Numbered from the stretch's first letter, positions 52,632 to 61,850 are shown. The stretch is 64,000 bases of DNA from JABHIE01 sp964584805 (GCA_964584805.1 CAZPAY010000004.1:84421-148420); one strand, 5' to 3'. Notes: a model not told the origin generated them from the letters alone. Numbers and translations are program-made.

Positions 52632-53918
52632 CTATGGTTGGAGCGCTTGGCGCAAAAGCCCGGTCGCGGCATCTAAAGCCGAATCAGCGGGCTTTTCTGA
52701 AATGCTGCTGGGGAAGAGAGCTTTGACGCTGTCGAGATAGACGGCGGGTGGTGGTGATTTTTGTAGCCAAATTTGTAGAGCCGTCGATTCTGCCGCGCTC
52801 GTGGCTATATGTAAGTCAGGCTCAAGTCCGCCGGCCAGGTCAGAGAATAGATGCCCCTCAAGGATGCGCCCTGATGGAGTTACATAATGACCAGCGGTGA
52901 ATTTAATCGCAAATTGGCCGGTTTTATATTCGCGTACATCTTGGTAAACGCCCTTGCCATAGCTACGCGTGCCGACCAAAACAGCGGCGCCGTAATCGCG
53001 CAGAGCACCTGCTAAGACTTCACTCGCCGAAGCGCTCCATTGGTTTTGCAGGATTACGATAGGTAAGTCGGTAAACCGCGTGCGTTTGGAGTCAACGCGC
53101 CGCAGCCAATTGCCCGAGCGACTTTGTAAGGTGCAGACCAAACCTTTCTCAAGAAAATGCGAGGCCACTGCCGTGGAGGATGCCAGTCGTCCGCCCGTGT
53201 TAAAACGCAAATCTAAAATCAATGCGCGCATTCCGGAGTGAACAAGCTCGTCAAGGGCGCCATCAAATTCGGCCTCTGTCGCCGCAGAGAAGGCACGCAC
53301 ATGGATGTAGCCCAGCCCAAGTGCTTTGTCGAGAATGCCACGCCGACCAACAGTGTCAATCGGGACAGCTCCGCGCGTGATGACAAAATCGGCCACCTCG
53401 TCGTCGCGCAAGATATTGAGTGTGACTTCCGTACCGGCTTCGCCTTTGATTTGCGCTACTAAGGTAGTTAACGGCAAGCCTTTTGTCGACACGCCATCAA
53501 TGGCACGAATTAAATCACCAGGAAGTAGGCCTGCTATCTCAGCTGGGCCCCCCGGGCGAGGCCACCGAATGCGGTGGTCGGGAGCCAACATTGCACCAAT
53601 GCCAAACATCTGCCCTGTCGAATCTTCATGAAGCGCGGCCAAATCCTCGGGGCCGAGAAAATGCGAGTAGGGGTCATCAAGGCTTTCAACCATGCCTGCA
53701 ACAGCACTACGCGTGAAGGTCTTTGCGTCGCGCGGCTTAACATAATCTTCGGTGAGGTGCTGATGAACCTGCGACAGGATTTGGGCATCTTCCCCCATTG
53801 AACTCTGTAATACTTGCGGCCCAAGCCAATGCTGCGTCAGTGCTACGCCCAAAATCGCCAAAGTCGCGCCGAATAGCGCGCTGCCGACATGGGGGAAAGA
53901 GGGCTTAGGCTCTGCCAT
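52632..53918 (-). CDS. C-terminal processing protease, S41 family (CtpA-like)
   Basis: 428 residues. N-terminal membrane anchor (GSALFGATLAILGVAL), then SLDDPYSHFLGPEDLAALHEDSTG, a PDZ domain with GGPAEIAGLLPGDLIRAIDGV, and the S41 catalytic core: LRFNTGG before WSASASEVLAGAL (nucleophile Ser) and SYGKGVYQD (Lys). It cleaves C-termini of periplasmic or outer-membrane substrates. It is the first gene of the minus-strand run containing tsaD and carA and diverges from queD over about 210 bp. Confidence 0.92.
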   Translation of the reverse strand: MAEPKPSFPHVGSALFGATLAILGVALTQHWLGPQVLQSSMGEDAQILSQVHQHLTEDYVKPRDAKTFTRSAVAGMVESLDDPYSHFLGPEDLAALHEDSTGQMFGIGAMLAPDHRIRWPRPGGPAEIAGLLPGDLIRAIDGVSTKGLPLTTLVAQIKGEAGTEVTLNILRDDEVADFVITRGAVPIDTVGRRGILDKALGLGYIHVRAFSAATEAEFDGALDELVHSGMRALILDLRFNTGGRLASSTAVASHFLEKGLVCTLQSRSGNWLRRVDSKRTRFTDLPIVILQNQWSASASEVLAGALRDYGAAVLVGTRSYGKGVYQDVREYKTGQFAIKFTAGHYVTPSGRILEGHLFSDLAGGLEPDLHIATSAAESTALQIWLQKSPPPAVYLDSVKALFPSSISEKPADSALDAATGLLRQALQP

Positions 53919-54131
53919 GGGCCCATTCTAAATAAAAGACGCACGACGAGTTTTTCAACTCGCCGCGCGCTTTACAGAAACCACTTCTCATTCACCCTAA
54001 GGTGAGGCGAGCCCGGCGGGTGGGTTCGGGACGACTTGCGCCTCATTGGAACTATCCCTCGAAAAACAACATCCTGCAGAAATATTTTTGAATTCGAGAA
54101 AATAATCAAATATGGCCTACAATCTCTAACC

Positions 54132-54547
54132 ATGAACACTGCTCGCATCCGCCATGAAACCGAGTTCTGCGCGGCATTTCGACTTGAGATGCCAGGCGCG
54201 ACTGACGATGAAAACCGTGCGGCTTTTGGCGTGTGCTTCAGCCCGAATTATCATGGGCATAACTACCGCATGGCCGTGACGGTCGAGGGCCCGATTGATT
54301 CGCGCACTGGCATGGTCATGGATTATGCGATCCTTGCTGACCTTATTAAGACGCGCATTTTTGATGCGGTCGATCACCGCAACCTCAATACGGATGTCGA
54401 TTTCTTGAGCGGCATCATCCCAACGAGCGAAAACCTAGCCGTTTCCTTTTGGGCTGAACTAGCCGACGGTTTGCCCAATGGCGTCCGCATGGTTGAGATT
54501 GAGCTTCAAGAAAGCCGTGACAACGCCGTGATTTACAGCGGCCCGCA

Positions 54548-54551
<4 letters not shown>
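54132..54551 (+). CDS. queD: 6-carboxy-5,6,7,8-tetrahydropterin synthase (QueD/PTPS family)
   Basis: 139 residues from ATG 54132; a longer ORF begins in the upstream region without homology. Zinc-binding His residues lie in CFSPNYHGHNYRMAVTVEG, with the N-terminal His in RHETEFCAAFRL and the catalytic partner VDHRNLNTDV. QueD makes 6-carboxytetrahydropterin for queuosine; PTPS relatives make tetrahydropterins for other uses, and the next gene (folE, overlapping ATGA) supplies dihydroneopterin triphosphate, the shared substrate. Queuosine precursor synthesis is the likelier role. Confidence 0.85.
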
Positions 54552-55120
<569 letters not shown>

Positions 55121-55255
55121 ACACCGAGCTACGACTAAGAAATCGGATTTTGTCCACCCTATTATGGCGAAGAGTGGTAGATTTGAAAGAGTCGGCAGTC
55201 GTTTCGGCTCCTGACCTCCCCTTAATCCCCTCCCCTCCATCCCCCTTTTCGCATT

Positions 55256-55414
55256 GTGCGAACCAAATCCGAACGCCCCGTTGTGGCTCTACTGGCTGTT
55301 GTGGCCGTTGTCTTGTGTCTTGGCCTCGTGATGGCCAGCTGGCAAGTCAGCCCACTCACAGATGGCAATACTGCCTCTGCCGTTGAGTCAAATACAGCCT
55401 CTGTAAACAGTTAG
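55256..55414 (+). CDS. Possible 52-residue single-helix membrane protein
   Basis: A short open frame from a GTG: a charged N-terminus (RTKSERP), one hydrophobic segment (VVALLAVVAVVLCLGLVMA) and a polar Ser/Thr/Asn-rich tail. The layout of an N-in or signal-anchored small protein is plausible. There is no homology I recognise, the start codon is not ATG and no ribosome binding site is obvious. It lies between folE and the convergent HTH-kinase gene. Confidence 0.35.
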   Translation: MRTKSERPVVALLAVVAVVLCLGLVMASWQVSPLTDGNTASAVESNTASVNS

Positions 55415-55428
55415 GCCGAACCCTGCTT

Positions 55429-56196
55429 TTATTGCCAAGGCTTGCGAGCCGTGGCGTGCAGGATGTTGTGGAGTTCCGTTGCGCAGTCTTCGATGACGCG
55501 CCCCGAGGTGTTGAAGTGCAACTCGGCTCGGCGATAAAGCGGCGTGCGCTCTTCTAAAAGTGAGGCTAGCTGATTCATCGCACTTGGGTCACTGCCCATC
55601 GGGCGCGTGTCGCCTTGGGCCACGACGCGATTCCAGTGCTCTTGCGGGGATGCCTGCAGCCAAACCGTGCGGCAGGTGTGCAGCAAACGCTCAAAACTGT
55701 CTGGCGAATTCACAATACCGCCTGGGGTGGCAAGGACGCCCGTGCCATTTTTGCCAAGCCACTCTTCGAGAGCCTCAGCCTCAAGGCGGTGATAGCCGTC
55801 AATGCCCTCTAAGGAGAAAATTTCGGGGACGGAAATCCCCGCTTTTTCTTGGATGAGATCGCCTAATTCAACAAAGGGAGCTTTGAGGTGCTCGGCAACC
55901 TTTTGGCCAATGGCTGTTTTGCCAGCACCGCGCATGCCGATGAGCGCAATGCGGTTGAAAGGCGCGCAGGCTGTGGGGATATCGCATAAATCCCTTAAAG
56001 GCACGCATAAAGCCTCAGCGATGGCTGCTAATTTACCAATAGATGGGTTGGTGCGCCCCGCTTCGATTTCAACCAAGAATCGGCGGCTGAAATCAGCGCG
56101 CGTGGCGAGATCTTGCAGTGAAAGCCCGCGGGCGTGCCGCGATTGGCGGACTTTTGCTCCGAGGGTCTCAAGAATGCGGGTGGGTGGGTTTTTCAT
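55429..56196 (-). CDS. XRE HTH + shikimate-kinase-like regulator (BzdR/BoxR architecture)
   Basis: 255 residues. Residues about 8-72 are an XRE-type HTH (LGAKVRQSRHARGLSLQDLATRADFSRRFLVEIEAGRTNPSIGKLAAIAEAL). From about 82 a shikimate-kinase fold follows: P-loop GMRGAGKTA, then ELGDLIQEKAG, YHRLEAEAL and ATPGGIVNS, near-canonical. This domain order is that of BzdR and BoxR, repressors in which the kinase-like domain binds benzoyl-CoA rather than acting as an enzyme. Shikimate kinase activity cannot be excluded from the sequence alone. No aromatic catabolic gene is in the window. It diverges from a holin-like gene across a 15-bp tandem repeat. Confidence 0.88.
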   Translation of the reverse strand: MKNPPTRILETLGAKVRQSRHARGLSLQDLATRADFSRRFLVEIEAGRTNPSIGKLAAIAEALCVPLRDLCDIPTACAPFNRIALIGMRGAGKTAIGQKVAEHLKAPFVELGDLIQEKAGISVPEIFSLEGIDGYHRLEAEALEEWLGKNGTGVLATPGGIVNSPDSFERLLHTCRTVWLQASPQEHWNRVVAQGDTRPMGSDPSAMNQLASLLEERTPLYRRAELHFNTSGRVIEDCATELHNILHATARKPWQ

Positions 56197-56224
56197 GGCC
56201 TTGTGGGGATTTAACCCCTAGGGA

Positions 56225-56273
56225 AATATAATGCCAGTTAATTATCTTGTGCATTCTCATCTTGTGCATTCTC
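56225..56273. promoter_or_regulatory. Candidate operator/promoter: 15-bp tandem repeat with TGCA cores
   Basis: ATCTTGTGCATTCTC occurs twice, exactly end to end (56244-56258 and 56259-56273), each with a TGCA core (56250-56253, 56265-56268). A third TGCA lies at 56292-56295, touching the holin-like start codon. On the minus strand TGCACA (56253-56248) and TATATT (56230-56225) are 17 bases apart, a plausible -35/-10 pair for the HTH-kinase gene, so one repeat copy covers its -35. BzdR-type repressors are known to recognise repeated TGCA. Promoter assignment is a prediction. Confidence 0.5.
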
Positions 56274-56294
56274 AGATAGGGCTTATAAAGGTGC

Positions 56295-56564
56295 ATGACT
56301 TTTAATACCCGCGCCTTTTCTTGGACTTTCGCAATCTTTTGGAGTTTCTGCCTACTATGCGTCGGGCTTCCCAGCTTGGCGGGTTATGGCTATGGGGGGG
56401 CCTTGTTGGAGGTGGCTGCCAGCATTTACCCAGGATTTGAGGCCGACGGAACAGTCGGTGATTTACTGCTGGGCGTTGTATTTGCGCTGATTGACGGGGC
56501 GATTGGCGGCTGGCTCTTTGCTTGGGTTTACAACAAGTTCGCTCTGAAATTTGGTTCGTCCTAA
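56295..56564 (+). CDS. Small holin-like membrane protein
   Basis: 89 residues. Two hydrophobic segments: FAIFWSFCLLCVGLPSLAG (about 12-30) and GDLLLGVVFALIDGAIGGWLFAWVYNKF (about 56-84). The pattern GYGGALLEVAASIYPGF between them and the IDGAIGGWLFAWVYNKF end match a family annotated as bacteriophage holin in many environmental bacteria, although it is chromosomal and its function is unproven. It diverges from the BzdR-like gene and may be its target. Confidence 0.6.
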   Translation: MTFNTRAFSWTFAIFWSFCLLCVGLPSLAGYGYGGALLEVAASIYPGFEADGTVGDLLLGVVFALIDGAIGGWLFAWVYNKFALKFGSS

Positions 56565-56726
56565 TAGTGCAGAATAGTTCTACTTTTGGATGGCTCGGTG
56601 CTTTTAAACTGCACTTTCACACGAAATGACAATCTTGTGACAAACAGTGCATTGTAATGCCAACGGCTGGATTTATTTGTCACCTCGGCTCAATCCCGAG
56701 CCACCAACCCCCAAACCTCTACGATC

Positions 56727-58253
56727 ATGAAAAACCCTCGATTGTTGACTCTGCTGTTCACAACAGGCCTTTTGACTTTGCCTGTTTGTATGGCAACGAC
56801 TCCCACTGCTGACGGCGAGACCGTCGCCTCCCCTGTTGTGCAAGACGATGCATTTGTGCCTATGGCCCGCACCGTTGACCACCGCAAATTCCGCGTTTTG
56901 CAAACTGAATTCAAGTCTGGTCCAGAAGTAACGAAAGCTTGCTTGACCTGCCACGAAGATGCTGCCAAGCAAGTACACAAAACTGTGCACTGGACTTGGG
57001 AAAAAGAGCAAGATTCTACAGGCAAAATGCTTGGTAAGAAAAATGTTGTAAACAACTTCTGCGTGGGCATCGAATCCAACTGGCGTCGCTGCACTTCCTG
57101 CCACATTGGTTATGGTTGGAAAGACAACAAGTTTGATTTTACAGCCGAAGACAAGGTTGACTGCTTGGTCTGCCATGATCAGACTGGCAAATACAAGAAA
57201 TTCCCTCCGGGCGCCGGCAAGATTCAAATGGATCCAAAAGGCAAAGAATTCCCTAAAGGTAGTGGCAAAATCTGGAAGCCAATCGATTTGCGCATGGTTG
57301 CTCAAAATGTAGGCCCAACTCGCCGCGAAAACTGCCTCACTTGTCACGCCAAAGGTGGCGGTGGCGATGCGGTTAAGCATGGCGATATCGATATGAGCTT
57401 GGCTAATCCTGAGTTTGCGCTTGATGTCCACATGAGCCCAGATGGTTTCAACTTTGATTGCTCAGTTTGCCACAAGTCTGACAACCACGCGATTCAAGGC
57501 AGCCGTCTTGACATGAACCCTGGCCAAAACCATGGCGTCCTTACTTGCGAAGCTTGTCACAGCGATGAGCCTCACACCAAAAAGAAGAAGGCTCTCAATC
57601 TGCACAATCGGATTGCTTGCCAAACTTGCCACATCCCTGCCTACGCACGGAAGACCCCAACTAAGATGAGCTGGGATTGGACGACTGCAGGTCAGAAGAA
57701 AGATGACGGCAAAGGTGGTAAGAAAGGTGTTGTTAAGAAAGAAGATGGCATCTTGATGTATCACTACAAGAAGGGCAGCTTTGTTTGGCAAAAGAATGTC
57801 ACGCCTACCTATGCGTGGTTCAACGGTCAGATGAACTATGTCACACTTGATGATGTGATTGATCCAAGCGGTATCGTCCACCTTGCCTACCCAAGCGGTA
57901 ACATCGATGACGAGAAGGCTGTGATTTATCCTTTCAAGGTTCATACGGGCAAACAGCTTTATGACAACAAGTTGAATAAGATGGTTCTTCCTCACTTGAT
58001 GCCATACAAAAAGGGCGACAAGAGCGCTTACTGGTCAAGCTTTGATTGGCAAACGGCTGTTACCGAAGGCATGCGCGCTGCTGGCAAAGAGTATTCCGGT
58101 TCCTACGATTTCGTAGAAACTGATATGTACTGGCCAACGACTCACATGGTTGCTCCTGTAGAAGACACCGTTGACTGCAAGGCTTGCCACGTTGAAGACG
58201 GCTTGATGAAAGATGTCCCAGGTTTGGGCACAGACTGGATCGAGCTTTACTAG
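56727..58253 (+). CDS. Octaheme c-type cytochrome, tetrathionate-reductase (OTR) family
   Basis: 508 residues with a signal peptide (LLTLLFTTGLLTLPVCMA). Exactly eight CxxCH motifs: CLTCH, CTSCH, CLVCH, CLTCH, CSVCH, CEACH, CQTCH and CKACH. Motifs around these (WTWEKEQDSTGKMLGKKNVVNNFCVG, CTSCHIGYGW, MYWPTTHMVAPVEDTVDCKACH) match OTR of Shewanella, whose octaheme active site reduces tetrathionate, nitrite and hydroxylamine in vitro. The physiological substrate is unknown. It is periplasmic and soluble by sequence. No quinol-oxidising or maturation partner is adjacent, and strong hairpins follow the gene, so it is probably monocistronic. Confidence 0.93.
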   Translation: MKNPRLLTLLFTTGLLTLPVCMATTPTADGETVASPVVQDDAFVPMARTVDHRKFRVLQTEFKSGPEVTKACLTCHEDAAKQVHKTVHWTWEKEQDSTGKMLGKKNVVNNFCVGIESNWRRCTSCHIGYGWKDNKFDFTAEDKVDCLVCHDQTGKYKKFPPGAGKIQMDPKGKEFPKGSGKIWKPIDLRMVAQNVGPTRRENCLTCHAKGGGGDAVKHGDIDMSLANPEFALDVHMSPDGFNFDCSVCHKSDNHAIQGSRLDMNPGQNHGVLTCEACHSDEPHTKKKKALNLHNRIACQTCHIPAYARKTPTKMSWDWTTAGQKKDDGKGGKKGVVKKEDGILMYHYKKGSFVWQKNVTPTYAWFNGQMNYVTLDDVIDPSGIVHLAYPSGNIDDEKAVIYPFKVHTGKQLYDNKLNKMVLPHLMPYKKGDKSAYWSSFDWQTAVTEGMRAAGKEYSGSYDFVETDMYWPTTHMVAPVEDTVDCKACHVEDGLMKDVPGLGTDWIELY

Positions 58254-58261
58254 GTTTGTGA

Positions 58262-58279
58262 ATCACCCAACTGGGTGAT
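58262..58279 (+). terminator. First hairpin after the cytochrome gene
   Basis: ATCACCCA (58262-58269) and TGGGTGAT (58272-58279) pair perfectly around a 2-base loop. No T-run follows directly, so alone it is not a standard terminator; it is the first of two tandem hairpins. Confidence 0.5.
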
Positions 58280-58286
58280 GTTGGTG

Positions 58287-58320
58287 ACACCGCCAGGCTT
58301 CGGCTTGGCGGTGTTTTTTT
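58287..58320 (+). terminator. Intrinsic terminator of the cytochrome gene
   Basis: ACACCGCCAGGC (58287-58298), TTCG loop, GCTTGGCGGTGT (58303-58314), with one G-U pair, followed by a run of Ts. A strong rho-independent terminator that ends the cytochrome transcript. Confidence 0.9.
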
Positions 58321-58343
58321 GTGCGTATAGAAAGAATTCTATG

Positions 58344-58349
58344 TATAAT
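58344..58349 (+). promoter_or_regulatory. Possible -10 box upstream of the first subtilase
   Basis: A perfect TATAAT about 95 bp before the start codon at 58444 and just after the cytochrome terminator. No clear -35 box lies at the expected spacing, so this is only a candidate. Confidence 0.35.
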
Positions 58350-58443
58350 GCAATTTCTTAGCAAAAAAGCGGAACTTTTGGCTCTTTATGTGGTCAAATT
58401 AGTAGATTTCACTCCCCTCCATTCTTCCAGAAGCAAAGCTTCC

Positions 58444-60018
58444 ATGAACATTCAAAAAACATCCCTGCTCCTTTTAGGCACGCTTCTCCTCAGCGCACCT
58501 AATGCCCTTGCCCAACATGACTTAGGTGGTTCACTTCAATTCGAAGAAAACCCTGGCGTGATGGAATTCTCTGGCCAGCTCACTGCGCGCCCTCTACAGA
58601 TGGACGCTCTCCTTGAGCAGGGTTACTCACCCGATGCGGCTCAAGCCGCTCGTGAGCATGCTGCTGGCTTGGTCGGAAGTGAACTGATTGAGTATGTGGA
58701 AGCCACCGATGAGTATGTTTTTAACCTCTCAGTGGGTTATGACGAAAATTCACAGTGCAGTGAGTTAATGAACTCAGGCCTGTTTGAGTATGTGGAGCCA
58801 AACTGGCTGTGCTACCCATCGCGTACTCCAAATGACCCGAAATACAACCAGCAATGGCACCACAACAAGATGAATTCAGCCGACGCTTGGGATTACACCA
58901 CGGGCGATGCCAACTTCATTGCAGGTTGGGTTGACACCGGTGTCGATCTCCAACACGAAGATTTGAAAGATCAGTTGATCAGTGGTTACAACTCGGTAAA
59001 CCGCAAGACCCAAGCTAATGGTGGCGATGTCAGCGACATCAACGGCCACGGCACGAACTCAGGTGGTTGCATTGGCGCCACCGGCAATAACAGCAAGGGC
59101 CTCGCCGGCATGAACTGGAACGTCAAACTGCTCCCTGTGCGCTGCAGTAACTCCTCGGGTGGCGGTGCTTATCTCAACGACATCACCGATGGTTTGCGTT
59201 GGTGCGTTGACAATGGTGCCAAGACGGCAAGTGCAAGTTATGGTGGTGTAACCTCGTCAACCGCTGGCACAACGGGTAATTACATTAAGAACAATGGCGG
59301 CCTCTGCTTCTGGTCTTCGGGTAATGATTACTCGCAAGTTAATGGTTACGACCACGCTGGTGTCATTATTGTGGGTTCAAGTAGCTCATCCGATAAAAAA
59401 TCTGGTTTCTCCACTTATGGTGCTTTCATCGATGTTGTCGCTCCTGGCGAAGGCATCTGGACGACAAAAAACAGCTCAAGTAACAATAGCTACGCGTCCG
59501 TGAGCGGCACGTCTTTCTCTTGCCCGCTTACCAACGGCGTTGCAGCTTTAATGTGGGCCGCAAACCCTTCCTTAAGTAACGACGAAGTCGAGCAGATTCT
59601 CTTCGATACCTGCAAAGATATTGAGACCGCTGGCGAAGACAATAAAACGGGCCATGGTCGAGTTGACGCTGGTGCAGCCGTCGCGATGGCATCTGGTGGC
59701 GTAACTGATTTCGCGTTGATTGTTCCAAATACTCTCACTGCGAATACGACTTTGACTTTGACTGCCGAGGGCGTTGCTCCAGGCACAGCGGTCAGCTTCT
59801 ACTATTCCTTGCGCGGCACAGGTGCCACATGGGTCGGTAGCCTCGGTGTCTTCCTTGAAATGAAGAATGCTGTTTACTCTGGTGGCGCGACAGCCGATGC
59901 TGCGGGTTTGGCGACTTACTCCAAGATGATTCCTAGCCGCGGCGCTAACCGTGATGTCTGGATTCAGGCCGCTATCGTTGGCGACATCACTCAAGTCGAG
60001 CAGCGCTACATCAATTAG
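58444..60018 (+). CDS. Secreted subtilase (S8 peptidase) with C-terminal beta module
   Basis: 524 residues from ATG 58444, with a signal peptide ending LSAPNALA|Q; upstream in-frame codons add no recognisable sequence. Residues about 30-120 form an inhibitor-like propeptide (GQLTARPLQMDALLEQGYSPDAAQA). The catalytic triad is Asp164 (GWVDTGVDL), His202 (NGHGTNSGG) and Ser357 (SGTSFSCPL); the oxyanion Asn is in WSSGNDYS. The last 110 residues (from about 420) are a separate beta-rich domain (LTANTTLTLTAEGVAPGTAVSFYYSLRGTGATW), shared with its tandem copy. It is probably secreted and surface-retained. Its own terminator follows. Confidence 0.92.
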   Translation: MNIQKTSLLLLGTLLLSAPNALAQHDLGGSLQFEENPGVMEFSGQLTARPLQMDALLEQGYSPDAAQAAREHAAGLVGSELIEYVEATDEYVFNLSVGYDENSQCSELMNSGLFEYVEPNWLCYPSRTPNDPKYNQQWHHNKMNSADAWDYTTGDANFIAGWVDTGVDLQHEDLKDQLISGYNSVNRKTQANGGDVSDINGHGTNSGGCIGATGNNSKGLAGMNWNVKLLPVRCSNSSGGGAYLNDITDGLRWCVDNGAKTASASYGGVTSSTAGTTGNYIKNNGGLCFWSSGNDYSQVNGYDHAGVIIVGSSSSSDKKSGFSTYGAFIDVVAPGEGIWTTKNSSSNNSYASVSGTSFSCPLTNGVAALMWAANPSLSNDEVEQILFDTCKDIETAGEDNKTGHGRVDAGAAVAMASGGVTDFALIVPNTLTANTTLTLTAEGVAPGTAVSFYYSLRGTGATWVGSLGVFLEMKNAVYSGGATADAAGLATYSKMIPSRGANRDVWIQAAIVGDITQVEQRYIN

Positions 60019-60056
60019 GTTCTAACAAACCCGCCGGAGCATCTTAGCTCCGCTAC

Positions 60057-60092
60057 GAAGAGCTTCTCCATTGGAGGAGCTCTTCTCTTTTT
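60057..60092 (+). terminator. Intrinsic terminator after the first subtilase
   Basis: GAAGAGCTTCTCC (60057-60069), ATT loop, GGAGGAGCTCTTC (60073-60085) with one mismatch, then TCTTTTT. This separates the two tandem protease genes into different transcripts. Confidence 0.88.
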
Positions 60093-60180
60093 ACATTTCG
60101 CAGGATGTGCGGAACTCCATTCATATTGCAGGGTAAAAGAAATAGCCCCCTTTCTTTTTCTGTGATTAATAGACAGCTTC

Positions 60181-61756
60181 ATGAACTTGAAAGATCTCCC
60201 TCTCCTCACTTTAGGCTTACTCCTTCTGAGTGCACCTAATACCCTCGCTCAAGATCGTTCCGATGCCATTCTGAACTTTGAGCCCATCCCTGGAGTCCGT
60301 GAGTTCTCGGGCGAATTGACGGTGCGACCTCTGCAGCTGGATGCCTTGCTCGAGCAGGGCTACACCCCACAAGGTGCGATCGCGGCTCAAGAACACGCCA
60401 GCCAGTCGCTGCAAGAGTGGCTGATTGATTATGTTCCCGCTACGGATGAATACATTCTGAGCATTCCTGCCGATTACGACGAAAACAGTTTGTCCAATGA
60501 ATTGATGGCCTCTGGCCTTTTTCAGTATGCCGAGCCAAATTGGTTTTGCTACCCCGTGCTCACGCCCAATGACCCGAAGGTGGGGCAGCAGTGGCATCAC
60601 AACAAAATGAACTCCCGCGATGCCTGGGATTACACCACGGGCGACGCCAGTTTTATTGCGGGCTGGGTGGATACGGGGGTCGATCTTAATCACGAAGACC
60701 TTCAGGCTCACTTGCTTTCCGGTTACAACTCGGCCGATCGGCGCACCCAAGCTTCGGGCGGCAATGTCTCAGACATTAACGGTCACGGCACGATGACCGG
60801 CGGGTTGTATTGGCGCTATCGGCAATAACGCGAAAGGCCTTGTCGGTATGTGCTGGTCAGTGCAGTTGCTCCCTGTTCGCTGCACGAATTCCTCAACGGG
60901 CGGAGCCTATCTTGACGACATTACCGATGGCCTTCGTTGGTGCGTGGATAATGGCGCAAAGACTGCGAGTGCGAGCTACGGTGGCGTGGACTCCAGTAGC
61001 GCGGGCACGACGGGTACCTATATCGTCGGCAAGGGCGGTTTGTGCATGTGGGCATCAGGGAACGAATATCGCGTCATTAGCGGCTACGACCACGCCGATG
61101 TCATCGTTGTCGGTTCTTCCAACTTAACCGACAGTAAGTCGAGTTTCTCAAATTACGGTGCATTGATTGATTGCGTTGCACCAGGTGAAGGCATTTGGAC
61201 CACGGAAGACAGTGTGACTAATGATGGTTACGACTCGGTGTCTGGCACATCCTTCTCTACGCCGATTGTCAATGGTGTTTGCGCCATGATTTGGGCGGCC
61301 GACCCCTCTTTGAGTAATAGCGAAGTGGAGGCCATCCTTTACAGTACTTGCGCAGACATTGATGTCTCGGGCGTTGATGACAAAACGGGCTACGGGCGTG
61401 CGGATATGGGCGCGGCCGTTGCCTTGGCCGCGGGTAGCTCCACAGCATTTGCACTCATTGCACCAAGTAGTTTGACCGCTAACGCAACAGCGACCTTTAC
61501 GGTCGAGGGAGCCTCTCCGCTAGAAGTGGTGTATTACTTTTACTCCATTCGGGGCACGGGGGCGACCTGGGTTTCTCATTTGAGCGCATTCCTTGGCATC
61601 AATAGTGCCGTTGAAACTGGTTCGGCTCAAGCCGATGCATCGGGGGTCTCGACTTTCACGCGAGTCATTCCATCCAAGGGCGCGGCGCGGACGGTTTGGA
61701 TTCAGGCTGCCGTGACGGGGGCGGTGACGAATATCGAACAGCGCACCATCAACTAA
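60181..61756 (+). pseudogene. Second subtilase, frameshifted by one base
   Basis: A tandem copy of the preceding subtilase, about 75-80 percent identical by eye, with signal peptide LSAPNTLA|Q. The frame runs from ATG 60181 to beyond NGHGTMTGG and then breaks; a second open frame (from 60848) begins MCWSVQLLPVRC. Removing one G from GGG at 60802-60804 restores G-G-C-I-G-A-I-G-N-N-A-K-G-L-V-G-M-C-W, giving exactly 524 residues, the same length as the upstream copy. The catalytic Asp, His and Ser motifs are all intact. The lesion is therefore recent or a sequencing error. The C-terminal module is present. It is a distinct transcription unit, since terminators flank it. Confidence 0.85.
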
Positions 61757-61776
61757 TTGATTGGCTGACCCAGTTT

Positions 61777-61823
61777 TTACCGCTCACCTGCAAAGTAAAA
61801 TTGCAAGTGAGCGGTAATTTTTT
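61777..61823 (+). terminator. Intrinsic terminator after the second subtilase
   Basis: A 17-bp stem (61777-61793 with 61801-61817, one mismatch), 7-base loop and T6 run. Strong rho-independent terminator for the plus strand. Confidence 0.92.
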
Positions 61824-61850
61824 GGCCGGGTAGGCTATGCGTTGAGTCGA

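Noticed and set aside
53919..54131. Possible riboswitch upstream of queD
   Set aside because: I looked for a preQ1-type leader, but the pseudoknot pattern and A-rich tail are not recognisable. Only a weak hairpin (53947-53962) is visible.
56295..56564. Prophage holin, suggesting a phage remnant
   Set aside because: No other phage genes are nearby; the family name is misleading and the gene appears chromosomal.
58444..61756. Programmed frameshift linking the two parts of the second subtilase
   Set aside because: The upstream paralogue is in a single frame and no slippery heptamer or downstream structure is seen at the GGG; a plain insertion is simpler.
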